The notes beneath the pieces are model-generated. The model was not told where the DNA came from. It did no database searches and saw nothing but the letters and a program-made list of their open reading frames with translations. Position numbers and translations under genes: made by a program. A stretch of 64,000 nucleotides of DNA. It comes from Pseudothauera nasutitermitis (GTDB lineage Bacteria > Pseudomonadota > Gammaproteobacteria > Burkholderiales > Rhodocyclaceae). Below are positions 29,915-37,462 of this stretch, one piece after another; position 1 is the stretch's first letter; the number at the start of each line of letters is the position of its first letter. The stretch is taken from the NCBI RefSeq assembly GCF_004801295.1, contig NZ_SSOC01000001.1, positions 791,589 to 855,588 on the forward strand. The letters are read 5' to 3'.

Positions 29915-30768
29915 AGGCCGCCATCACCCGCGCGTTCGCGTTCGTCGTCACCGGCCTGGCCGTCTCTATGGCCGTTGCCAGCGCCTGGCAGCGCGCCGGT
30001 GCCGAGGCCGACCGCTGGCTGCTGGCCGGCCTGTCCGCCGTGATCGTCCTGGCCGTCCATCTGATGCCTGCGCTGCTGGGCCGGCTGTCGCGCCTGGTCG
30101 TGTGGCCGGTGTGGTGCCTGTGCTTCCTGGCCGCCCTGTGGGGGCACATCTGGTTCTTTGCCAATGCCAGCCACGGGGCCGCCGAGGGCCGGGCCGCGTC
30201 GTCCGCCCAGGTGCGCGTCGTGCAGGAGCAGCGCCGCGCCATCGAGGCGGCACTGGCCGAGAACAAGGCCCGCAGCGCCGCGACCGTGGCCGGCATCCTG
30301 GCGCGCACGAAAGACCCCAAGGCCCGCGCCGCGCTGGAAATCGAGCTGACCGAGGGAAAGCGAGCGAACGAGTTGCGCGCGCAGCTTGTGGCCCTGTCCG
30401 GGCAGGAGGCCGCCGCTGCGACGGCTGACCCGGTGGTGTCCGGCCTGACCGAGATTACCGGACTGCCCGTGGCGGCCCTCAATGTCTGGGCCGGCGTGCT
30501 GATCGCCATGCTGCTGGAGGTGCTGGGTTCCCTGCTGTGGCTGGCGGCCGTGCTCGGGCCGGAGCCGAAAGGCGTGTCGGCGGGCGCCCCGGAACCGGCG
30601 GAGCGCGGGCCGGGCGACGCGGAGCTGGTGGAGCTGCTGTACGAGGCGCTGGAGAACAGCGAAATCAGCCCCACCGCCGAGGACATTTGCCGACGCATCG
30701 GCGGGTGCAAGAGCGAGACGGCCGCGCGGCTGCTGCGCGGTCTTGAGGCGCGGATGGCAAGGGGATGA
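29911..30768 (+). CDS. Multipass membrane protein with C-terminal HTH-like part, between terminase genes
   Basis: 285 residues from GTG 29911 (GTGA overlap). Transmembrane segments near residues 5-25, 36-56, 65-85 and 190-215 flank a charged coiled-coil loop (about 90-165: VVQEQRRAIEAALAENKARS). The C-terminal about 55 residues (GDAELVELLYEALENSEISP, EDICRRIGGCKSETAARLLR) resemble a winged helix. Such a membrane protein between terminase subunits is unusual. Function unknown. Confidence 0.7.
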   Translation: MKAAITRAFAFVVTGLAVSMAVASAWQRAGAEADRWLLAGLSAVIVLAVHLMPALLGRLSRLVVWPVWCLCFLAALWGHIWFFANASHGAAEGRAASSAQVRVVQEQRRAIEAALAENKARSAATVAGILARTKDPKARAALEIELTEGKRANELRAQLVALSGQEAAAATADPVVSGLTEITGLPVAALNVWAGVLIAMLLEVLGSLLWLAAVLGPEPKGVSAGAPEPAERGPGDAELVELLYEALENSEISPTAEDICRRIGGCKSETAARLLRGLEARMARG

Positions 30769-32339
30769 CGAAGCGCCGCCGAAACCGGAACCTGCTGGAA
30801 GACCCGCGCTACCAGGCGTTCGTCGAGCGTTACCATGCCGACCCGCTGCGGTTCGCCGTGGAGGTGACGGGATTCATGCCCAGCGCCGACCAGATGGACT
30901 TGTTCCAATCCATCACCACGCCCAACGCCAAGGTTTCGGTGGTGTCCGGCACGGGTACGGGTAAGACGGCCAGCTTCGCCCGCATCGCCCTCTGGCATCT
31001 GCTGTGCTTCCCAGTCGCGGTCTATGACGGCAAGGTGGAGGTGGGCAGCAACACCTACATCGGCGCCCCCTTCATTCAGCAGGTGGCCGACGGCATCTGG
31101 AAGGAAATGCAGGATGCCCGCATCGCCATTGCCAACGGGCCGCACGCCTGGATAAACGACTTCTTCACGATCACCAAGACCCGCGTGCATGTGAATGGGT
31201 ACGCGGAGCAGTGGTTCGTCACCCAGATCGCCATGAAGAAGGGCGAAGCCATCGGTGTGGCCGGTAAGCACCGCTACTGGCAGCTCATCATCATCGACGA
31301 AGCCGCCGGCGTGCCCGATGAGCACTTCGACGTGATCGACGGCACCCAGACCCAGCCAGGCAACCGCACGCTGATGGCGTCCCAGGGCGCGCGCAGCGCC
31401 GGGCGCTTCTACGATTCCCACCATACCCTGAGCATCGAGAACGGCGGGAGCTGGCTGTCGCTGCGCTTCAACTCGGAGCTGTCGCCGTTCGTCACGACCA
31501 AATGGCTGCGGGAGCGGGAATCGGAGAGCGGCGGCCGGCACTCGGTCGAGTACCAGATTCGGGTGCTGGGCCTGTTCGCGCAGAGCAGCAGCAACGTCCT
31601 GATGACGCGCGCCGACATCGAGACGGCGTTCAAGCCCCGGAAGATCATCGGCGACGACGAGCCTTTCGGCCTGGTGGTGCTGTCCGACGTGGCTCTGGGC
31701 GAGTACCGCGACGACTCGGTGGCCATCGTCGCCAAGGTGATCGGGGACGCCGACCACGGCCCGGACGCCCGGCGGGTGGAGTTCATCGAAATCCCCATCT
31801 GCGCGAACGACAAGAACGAAATCGACCTGGCCGGCGACCTGGTGAATCTGGTGGGCAAGCTGTCGAACGCCACTCTCTACGTGGATGCTGGCGGCGTTGG
31901 CGCGACCGTGTGCAAGCTGATCGAGCGTTCGGGCGCCACGGTGACGCGCGTGAACTGGGGCGCGCCGTGCTTCAAGAACGAATACAAGGCCAGGTTCTAC
32001 AACCTGCGCGCCTGCGCGATGGTGCGATTCCGCGACGCCATCCGGCAGGGGCGCGTGGTGCTGCCCCAGGGCATCTCCAAGAAGCTGCGCGAGAAGATCA
32101 TCGACCAGGGTTCCCGGCTCCCGTACCACTTCAGCGAGGCCGGCGGCCTGCGGTACGTCATGGAGAGCAAGGAGAACATGCGCCGCGATGGCATCAAGTC
32201 GCCCGACATGATCGACGCCATGAGCTTCATCTTCTTGGAGGGGGCGGCCTACATGGTGGCCGCCGGCGCGGCCAGCGTCGCCACCAGCCTGACCGAATCG
32301 GTGCTGGAGAAAGCCGAGGGGCTGCTCGCTGACGTGTGA
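30765..32339 (+). CDS. Terminase large subunit (packaging ATPase-nuclease)
   Basis: 524 residues. Walker A VVSGTGTGKTASFARI, Walker B QLIIIDEAAG, coupling segment TLMASQGAR, and RNase-H-like nuclease part with VVLSDVALGEYRDDS, TLYVDAGGVGATVCKLI and the C-terminal DMIDAMSF. These are hallmarks of large terminases, which cut concatemeric DNA and pump it through the portal. ATGA overlap with the membrane protein gene. A late promoter element starts 15 nt downstream of its stop. Confidence 0.92.
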   Translation: MTKRRRNRNLLEDPRYQAFVERYHADPLRFAVEVTGFMPSADQMDLFQSITTPNAKVSVVSGTGTGKTASFARIALWHLLCFPVAVYDGKVEVGSNTYIGAPFIQQVADGIWKEMQDARIAIANGPHAWINDFFTITKTRVHVNGYAEQWFVTQIAMKKGEAIGVAGKHRYWQLIIIDEAAGVPDEHFDVIDGTQTQPGNRTLMASQGARSAGRFYDSHHTLSIENGGSWLSLRFNSELSPFVTTKWLRERESESGGRHSVEYQIRVLGLFAQSSSNVLMTRADIETAFKPRKIIGDDEPFGLVVLSDVALGEYRDDSVAIVAKVIGDADHGPDARRVEFIEIPICANDKNEIDLAGDLVNLVGKLSNATLYVDAGGVGATVCKLIERSGATVTRVNWGAPCFKNEYKARFYNLRACAMVRFRDAIRQGRVVLPQGISKKLREKIIDQGSRLPYHFSEAGGLRYVMESKENMRRDGIKSPDMIDAMSFIFLEGAAYMVAAGAASVATSLTESVLEKAEGLLADV

Positions 32340-32353
32340 CGGGCAGCCAGGCC

Positions 32354-32394
32354 GGAAAACGGCGCGCATCCTGCCCTTGACCCGCTCCTACCAT
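32354..32394 (+). promoter_or_regulatory. Late promoter element 1
   Basis: GGAAAAC at 32354-32360, then 28 nt, then -10 TACCAT (32389-32394). The box is in a small palindrome GCCG-GAAAA-CGGC. Upstream of the head protease/scaffold gene (ATG 32416). Confidence 0.7.
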
Positions 32395-32415
32395 CCTCCG
32401 AAGAAGGAGGTTCCT

Positions 32416-33243
32416 ATGCAAACCAAGGTCATCACCTACAACCTGCGGGAGCGGGGCCGCCAGTTCCGAGGCAAGGAGCGGAATTTCAATATCCGCGCCA
32501 TCTGCGACGCGATCAACGGCCCGGCCTGCCAAGAGCGGGTCAAGAACCGCGACATGCTGGGCTATTACGGGCACTGGCCCCGCATCAAGTTCGGCATGAA
32601 CCCGGCCGAAGGCGGCCTGGACGACGGCCGCCCGTCCCTGGTGGAGCCGGCCCTTGTCACGACCCTGCTGCGGGCCAGCCCGGACGGCACCATCGAGCAC
32701 CAGGCCGAGTTCTTGAACAATGACCCCGGCCAGGTTGCCGCGAAGCTGTACGCCGGCCGCGTGGGCGGATTCAGCTCGGCCATTGACCAGCACCGGCCCG
32801 AGTTCTTCGGGTTCGACTACGTGCTGGAGCCGAACTACAGCACGAACCGGGGCTACACCCTCGACGACGTGCGCGACATGACGCTGGACGACATCGAGGC
32901 GGCCATCTACGACGAGCAACTGCGCGGCGTGCTGCGCCTGCTGGACTCGGCCAACGACGAGCGCGACCGCGCCAGTGAAGCCATTGAGCACCTGCGGGCG
33001 GAGAACGAGCAACTGCTGTCCATGCTGGCCGCCAAGGGCATCGACGCCGGCGCCGTGCTGGACGCCGTGCCGGTGGCGCCCATTGCCGTTTCCATCGACC
33101 CGATGGAGCGGATGCGCCGCGATGCCGACGTGTTCCGGCGGGCCGCCGACTTGCCGCAGTTCTCCGCACCGCAGAGCAATGCCGACCCGGCCGAGAACGT
33201 CCCGCTGTATGGCCGGCTGCTCGGCCAGTTCCTCCGTCGGTAA
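32416..33243 (+). CDS. Probable prohead protease/scaffold protein
   Basis: 275 residues from ATG 32416, behind a perfect AGGAGG. The first 150 residues (ERVKNRDMLGYYGHWPRIKF, LVEPALVTTLLRASPDGTIE, VAAKLYAGRVGGFSSAIDQH) resemble prohead proteases: a GGFSSAI motif with Ser, His earlier (GHWPR) and an E-x-x-x-E-H region. The C-terminal part is a helical, Ala/Glu/Met-rich scaffold-like tail. Its place between terminase and capsid supports the role. No alignment could be run, so moderate confidence. Confidence 0.55.
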   Translation: MQTKVITYNLRERGRQFRGKERNFNIRAICDAINGPACQERVKNRDMLGYYGHWPRIKFGMNPAEGGLDDGRPSLVEPALVTTLLRASPDGTIEHQAEFLNNDPGQVAAKLYAGRVGGFSSAIDQHRPEFFGFDYVLEPNYSTNRGYTLDDVRDMTLDDIEAAIYDEQLRGVLRLLDSANDERDRASEAIEHLRAENEQLLSMLAAKGIDAGAVLDAVPVAPIAVSIDPMERMRRDADVFRRAADLPQFSAPQSNADPAENVPLYGRLLGQFLRR

Positions 33244-33249
33244 GCGCCC

Positions 33250-34035
33250 ATGCTCCAGCCCGTCAAGATCGCCCTCGGCCAGTTCATGGGCCGCTACTTC
33301 GCTTCCATCGTGCCGACCACGAAGCCCCTGGAGGGCTTTGTCGCGCGCCCGCTCGCCAAGGCCATCGCCTGGGCTCCGGCGCGCATGATCGACGCGGCGG
33401 AGGAAATGCTGTCCCTGTGGTTGCGCTCCGACCTGGAGAACGCGCCCACGACGCCGCCCGAGCTGCCCGCGATCATCGTGGCCGTGGCGAAGGACTACAC
33501 GCCGACCGGGCGCGACTACACCCGCCAGGTGGCTGACCGCCAGATGGTCATGATTCCCGAGGATGCCAAGGAGCGGCTGTTCGGCCTGCGCGCCGTGGCT
33601 GGCGACGTGCGCGCGCAGCTTGTGGTGTTCGCCACGGATGAGCCGTCCGCCCACTCCCTGGCAGCGCAGTTCCTGCTGTTCCTCGACGAGACGGAGAACC
33701 GCCGGTTCGAGGCGTCCTACCGCTTTGCCGGGCTGGATATGGCCTGGCCGGTGCAGATCGAGTCCCCGGACGCTCCGGCCATGTCCATCCAGACCGACGC
33801 GAAGAACCTGACCATCCTCGCCATCGACATGACCCTGCGCGCAGAAATCCCGCTGTTCGATGCGCCCAAGGAGGGCGAGCCGAACGACGGCAAGGGCACG
33901 CCGGGCACGGACGACCCTGCCGGGTATCCGCTGGTGCAGACCGTGAGCGTGGATAGCGCCGAGGCCGGCGACCAGGGCGGCAAGGCAGAAATCCGGCCCT
34001 ATGAGGTGTCCGCCGACGATGGGGGTGAGCCGTGA
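33250..34035 (+). CDS. Head/neck-region structural protein, unknown, 261 aa
   Basis: MLQPVKIALGQFMGRYFASI onward. A helical N-terminus, then a beta-rich middle (ELPAIIVAVAKDYTPTGRDY, SAHSLAAQFLLFLDETENRR, YRFAGLDMAWPVQIES) and an acidic, Gly-rich tail. Position among head genes suggests a head-tail connector or terminator. No family assignment. Confidence 0.6.
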   Translation: MLQPVKIALGQFMGRYFASIVPTTKPLEGFVARPLAKAIAWAPARMIDAAEEMLSLWLRSDLENAPTTPPELPAIIVAVAKDYTPTGRDYTRQVADRQMVMIPEDAKERLFGLRAVAGDVRAQLVVFATDEPSAHSLAAQFLLFLDETENRRFEASYRFAGLDMAWPVQIESPDAPAMSIQTDAKNLTILAIDMTLRAEIPLFDAPKEGEPNDGKGTPGTDDPAGYPLVQTVSVDSAEAGDQGGKAEIRPYEVSADDGGEP

Positions 34036-34520
34036 TCCAGATTCAGGCCACCTTTACCGGGTACGGCGGTCGTCCGTGCTCGCTGTTCTCGGTCTATGAC
34101 CCCGACGCGCGCGTGCTGGTGGTTGGCGCAGAGGCCGACTATCGGGCCGAGCGCCGCGAGGGCTGCATCGTCCTAACCAATGTGCCGGACATCGCCCGCG
34201 ATGCGCTTTTTATCGACTCCGACCTGATGCCGGGCATTGCCGCCTTCTACTCCCTCAAGGCGGGTGTGGCGGCAGATGGCAAGAGCGCCAGGCTGGTATT
34301 CGGCGACCGCGCCGCGCGCGCGAACCCCGAGCAGTCCATCGAGCGCGACGGCATCGACACCAACGGCCCCAAGTACCGCCTGTCCGACGCCATCACCTGC
34401 GGCCAGATCGCCGCGCTGGCGACGTGCCTGCACGCGACCCGCTCCGACACCGTGGAGCGCACCGTCAAGCTGGCCGAGTCGTTCCGGCACCTGCTGGGCG
34501 GCGGAATCATGACCATCTGA
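34032..34520 (+). CDS. Structural-region hypothetical protein, 162 aa
   Basis: GTG start overlapping the previous stop (GTGA). Beta-rich N-terminal half (FTGYGGRPCSLFSVYDPDAR, REGCIVLTNVPDIARDALFI) and helical end. Unassigned; coupled to the previous gene. Confidence 0.6.
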   Translation: MIQIQATFTGYGGRPCSLFSVYDPDARVLVVGAEADYRAERREGCIVLTNVPDIARDALFIDSDLMPGIAAFYSLKAGVAADGKSARLVFGDRAARANPEQSIERDGIDTNGPKYRLSDAITCGQIAALATCLHATRSDTVERTVKLAESFRHLLGGGIMTI

Positions 34521-34531
34521 AGGGGGAGGCC

Positions 34532-34870
34532 ATGATCGACAAGGACACCCGCGCGGCCAAATCCTTCTACCGGGAGGTGCGCAAGTTCGCGGAGAACACC
34601 AAGCCGTGGGACACCACGGCCATCTTCTACGAGACGAAGCCGGACGAGATGTACGACCTGACGCTGGTTTCCCAGCGCGTCTATGGCCGGCGTGACGAGT
34701 TCCTGGCCGTGATGGCTGCCGCCGGCCTGGATACCGTCGATCAGCCCCTGCCGCAGAAACGCATCGTGCTGCCCAACGAAGGGCAGCTCATCGACATCAA
34801 GCGCCGGGCGGGCTTCGAGTCCATCGACGACCTGCGCGAGAACTTCGCGCCCACCTGGGCGGAGGCGTAG
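34532..34870 (+). CDS. Hypothetical protein with gpX/LysM-like segment, 112 aa
   Basis: Start MIDKDTRAAKSFYREVRKFA (GGGGGAGG upstream). Residues 40-95 (DEMYDLTLVSQRVYGRRDEF, DQPLPQKRIVLPNEGQLIDI) resemble tail protein X, a LysM-like fold, with the D-x-L...YG and I-x-L-P pattern. That would place it at the tail terminus, but the resemblance is weak. Confidence 0.5.
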   Translation: MIDKDTRAAKSFYREVRKFAENTKPWDTTAIFYETKPDEMYDLTLVSQRVYGRRDEFLAVMAAAGLDTVDQPLPQKRIVLPNEGQLIDIKRRAGFESIDDLRENFAPTWAEA

Positions 34871-34882
34871 GCATCAAATATC

Positions 34883-34923
34883 GGAAAACGTAACGGTATC
34901 GACATTTTCCAGACCCATAGGAT
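34883..34923 (+). promoter_or_regulatory. Late promoter element 2
   Basis: GGAAAAC at 34883-34889, 28 nt, -10 TAGGAT (34918-34923). The homing-endonuclease ATG (34930) is 7 nt after the -10. AGGATGG could also act as its ribosome site. Confidence 0.7.
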
Positions 34924-34929
34924 GGCTGA

Positions 34930-35727
34930 ATGAAAGAGAAAATCATCGGCGTCTATGCCATCCAAGCCCCTGACGGGCGGCTGTATATCGGCTCATCCGT
35001 GGATGTGGAGAAACGATGGGGCGAGCACAAGTCGCGCCTCCGGCACGGGAAGCATGACAACCCCATCCTTTCCCATATCGCCGCCGCGACTGGTGTGGAT
35101 TCGCTTCGCTTTCGACTGTTGCTGCGGTGCTATCTGGACGAACTGAGGGCCTGCGAGCAGGCTGCCATTGACCGGCTGAAGCCCGCCCTGAATATCCTTC
35201 CCACTGCCGAGCGCCTGCTGACTGAGCAGTGGAAGCGTCCCGACTTCCGCGCCAGAAACACCGCACGCGCAGCCAAGCAGAACGCGGAGCTATGGAGCGA
35301 CTCTGCCTTTGTTGAGAAGGCCCGTGCAAGGGTTGTGGTCATGCAGACCGCCGAGGTCAAGGAGAAGGCGGCGTCTTCCCGTCGTCGCGCGATGAAGGAG
35401 CGTGGGCAGGCATATCGAAACGTAGCCGAGGCGTCAGCGGCGACCCTGAAAAAGCTGCACGCTGACCCTTCTTTTGCCGCCGCTCATTCGGAGCGGATGC
35501 GGGAGAACATGAAGCGGTTGAGCCAAGACCCGGAGTTCCAGCGCAAGCGCAATGAGGCGGCCAGGGCGCGGCACCAGAAGAAAATTCGCTGCATCACCAC
35601 GGGCGAAGTGTTCCCCAGCAGGGGGGCGGCCGCCAAGGCGAAGGGCATCAGCGAATCGGTCATCAGCAAACAGCTTCGCGGGCTGCCTACCCGCTCGGGG
35701 CTTGAATGGGAGTACCTGAATGGCTGA
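34930..35727 (+). CDS. GIY-YIG homing endonuclease with NUMOD-type repeats
   Basis: 265 residues. GIY-YIG nuclease at the N-terminus (GVYAIQAPDGRLYIGSSVDV, EKRWGEHKSRLRHGKHDNPI, with catalytic Arg/Glu region ACEQAAIDRLKPALN). The middle is a charged helix with NUMOD3-like repeats, and the C-terminus KIRCITTGEVFPSRGAAAKA, KGISESVISKQLRG is a NUMOD1-type DNA-binding motif. A free-standing selfish gene placed between structural genes; it overlaps the next ATG by 8 nt. Confidence 0.9.
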   Translation: MKEKIIGVYAIQAPDGRLYIGSSVDVEKRWGEHKSRLRHGKHDNPILSHIAAATGVDSLRFRLLLRCYLDELRACEQAAIDRLKPALNILPTAERLLTEQWKRPDFRARNTARAAKQNAELWSDSAFVEKARARVVVMQTAEVKEKAASSRRRAMKERGQAYRNVAEASAATLKKLHADPSFAAAHSERMRENMKRLSQDPEFQRKRNEAARARHQKKIRCITTGEVFPSRGAAAKAKGISESVISKQLRGLPTRSGLEWEYLNG

Positions 35728-36814
35728 TTGGTTCGGCAAGGTCAAGGGCCACGTAGGGGAAGCGAATCGGCGCTTCGATGCTGACGCCAAGCAACGTGCG
35801 GAAGCCGAGGCCGCTGCGAAATCCACCATCCTGACTGACAAGATGCTTCAGTCGGGGCAGTGGGACTCCGGCAAGGTGTTGTTCACCACGCTGAACGGTG
35901 GCGTGACTCAAATCACCGCCAACGAACTTGCCACCTTCCGGCACAACATGCAGATCGCCAAAAAGCAGGCGGGGTTTGCGACCGGGAAAGGCATCACGGC
36001 GCGGCAGGTCATCGACCTGGCATCGGCGAAGCCATTGGTGTATCTGTCCGACAGGTCGGACGGGGCAAGAAGCGACATCGACCGGGCGCGCAAGGAAATC
36101 ACGATGGGCGTGCCGGTATCGGCGCTCCATGATTCCGTGCGGTTCATCACGAACGCCGGCGGCTCGACGCCGGGCGTGACGCGGCACCATGTCACGATTC
36201 AGTTGATGGGATTCCGAAATGCGGTGGATGCCATCATCGCCTCTGGCGGCGACTCGGCCGCCGTGCGCAGGGAAGCCAACAAGATGCGCAAGGGTGGGCT
36301 GAAATTCGATTGCAGTTGCGACCGCCATAGGTACTTCCTGCGCTATGTGGCCACCATTGGCGGCTTCAATGCAGGGCGCGATGAGACAGGCTTCCCCAAG
36401 ATTCGCAATCCCGGCCTGAAGGGAGTGGCATGTAAGCACGTCCTGCGGGTCATGACCGAGCTGGAATCGTCCAATTCCGTCTTGCGGTTCCTTGAGCGGC
36501 ATTTGCAGGGCGTGTCAGCTTACAAGGCAAACACCACAGTCAAGCAGACGGAGGCCGAGGAAGCTATCCAGTCCAAGGCCCCAGCGCGAATCAAGACCAG
36601 CGAGCAGAGAAAGGCTGAAGCCGCGAAGGCACGCGACCGGCGCGCCAGCAAACGGGCGGCATCAGCGCCGAAGGCCAGACCGCCAAAGAAAATCGACCCC
36701 TATACGCGCCGCATTGAATCGGCACTCAAGGGCGGTTCTCTGACCCCAGATCAAGTTTCCCAAATGCGTTCATGGGGATGGAACGACAGACGAATTGCCA
36801 ATGCTGCGGAGTGA
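35720..36814 (+). CDS. Structural-region protein with SWIM-like zinc motif, 364 aa
   Basis: Residues about 190-240 contain KFDCSCDRHRYFLRYVATIG and, 20 residues on, RNPGLKGVACKHVLRVMTEL, a C-x-C...C-x-H arrangement like SWIM zinc fingers. The N-terminal half is a helical/beta region with HDSVRFITNAGGSTPGVTRH; the C-terminal third is Lys/Arg/Ala-rich. Similar proteins occur in phage head regions, possibly DNA-binding. Its start lies inside the end of the GIY-YIG gene. Confidence 0.6.
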   Translation: MADWFGKVKGHVGEANRRFDADAKQRAEAEAAAKSTILTDKMLQSGQWDSGKVLFTTLNGGVTQITANELATFRHNMQIAKKQAGFATGKGITARQVIDLASAKPLVYLSDRSDGARSDIDRARKEITMGVPVSALHDSVRFITNAGGSTPGVTRHHVTIQLMGFRNAVDAIIASGGDSAAVRREANKMRKGGLKFDCSCDRHRYFLRYVATIGGFNAGRDETGFPKIRNPGLKGVACKHVLRVMTELESSNSVLRFLERHLQGVSAYKANTTVKQTEAEEAIQSKAPARIKTSEQRKAEAAKARDRRASKRAASAPKARPPKKIDPYTRRIESALKGGSLTPDQVSQMRSWGWNDRRIANAAE

Positions 36815-36820
36815 AAAACC

Positions 36821-37351
36821 ATGCTGAACAACGTACCGACCGGGATCAACCGCATGGCGCGCAACGTCGTCATGAACCACCCGAACACCATGAATTGCGA
36901 GGTGTATCGCAAGACCATCACCCGCACGGCGCCGGATTCTGTCGCCGGCGCGCCGACGATGGGCGGCCTGGGCGTGCTGGATTCGATGGACGAGGAACAG
37001 TACGAATACACCTTCCTCGGTTACGGCCACGCCATGCCGGCGGATGGCGGCTTCGCGCCCGCGCCGATGGTCAAGCGCGGGGATGCCAACATCGGCTCCG
37101 GCGACGAGTTCCGGTTCCTGATCGAGCCGGAAGAACCCTCCGGGCACCCGGACTGGTTCGACGTTCGCAACCATGACGTGATGTACCTGCTGCTGGGAAC
37201 AGGGCCGACACCGCCCAAGCTGGCGTTTGAGGTTGTCGGCATCGAAACCACGTCCAACATCCCGCCCTATACGACGCGCTACATCACCAACCGCCGCAAC
37301 GATCTCGACTTGGTGACGCCGGGCGACTACGAGGATGCGCAAGGCGGGTAG
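36821..37351 (+). CDS. Head-region structural protein, unknown, 176 aa
   Basis: MLNNVPTGINRMARNVVMNH onward. Beta-rich (YEYTFLGYGHAMPADGGFAP, DVMYLLLGTGPTPPKLAFEV). Location just before the capsid gene suggests a head or neck protein. Unassigned. Followed by a 111-nt gap with a degenerate late-promoter element. Confidence 0.55.
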   Translation: MLNNVPTGINRMARNVVMNHPNTMNCEVYRKTITRTAPDSVAGAPTMGGLGVLDSMDEEQYEYTFLGYGHAMPADGGFAPAPMVKRGDANIGSGDEFRFLIEPEEPSGHPDWFDVRNHDVMYLLLGTGPTPPKLAFEVVGIETTSNIPPYTTRYITNRRNDLDLVTPGDYEDAQGG

Positions 37352-37358
37352 CAAACCC

Positions 37359-37399
37359 GGAAAAAGCGCCGTCTGGCGAGTTCGTGAGCCTTTGAGAAT
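37359..37399 (+). promoter_or_regulatory. Degenerate late promoter element upstream of capsid
   Basis: GGAAAAA at 37359-37365, 28 nt, GAGAAT (37394-37399). Same spacing as the others but one mismatch in the box and a poor -10. Placed before the capsid gene. Confidence 0.4.
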
Positions 37400-37462
37400 A
37401 GCTGGCAGTCGGCTACCAGCCGGCGTTCCAGTGTTTGAACTTCTCCGAAAGGACACGAAACC

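Noticed and set aside
29844..32369. An 841-codon minus-strand frame opposite the terminase large subunit
   Set aside because: The opposite strand encodes Walker A/B and nuclease motifs; the frame has no recognisable domain.
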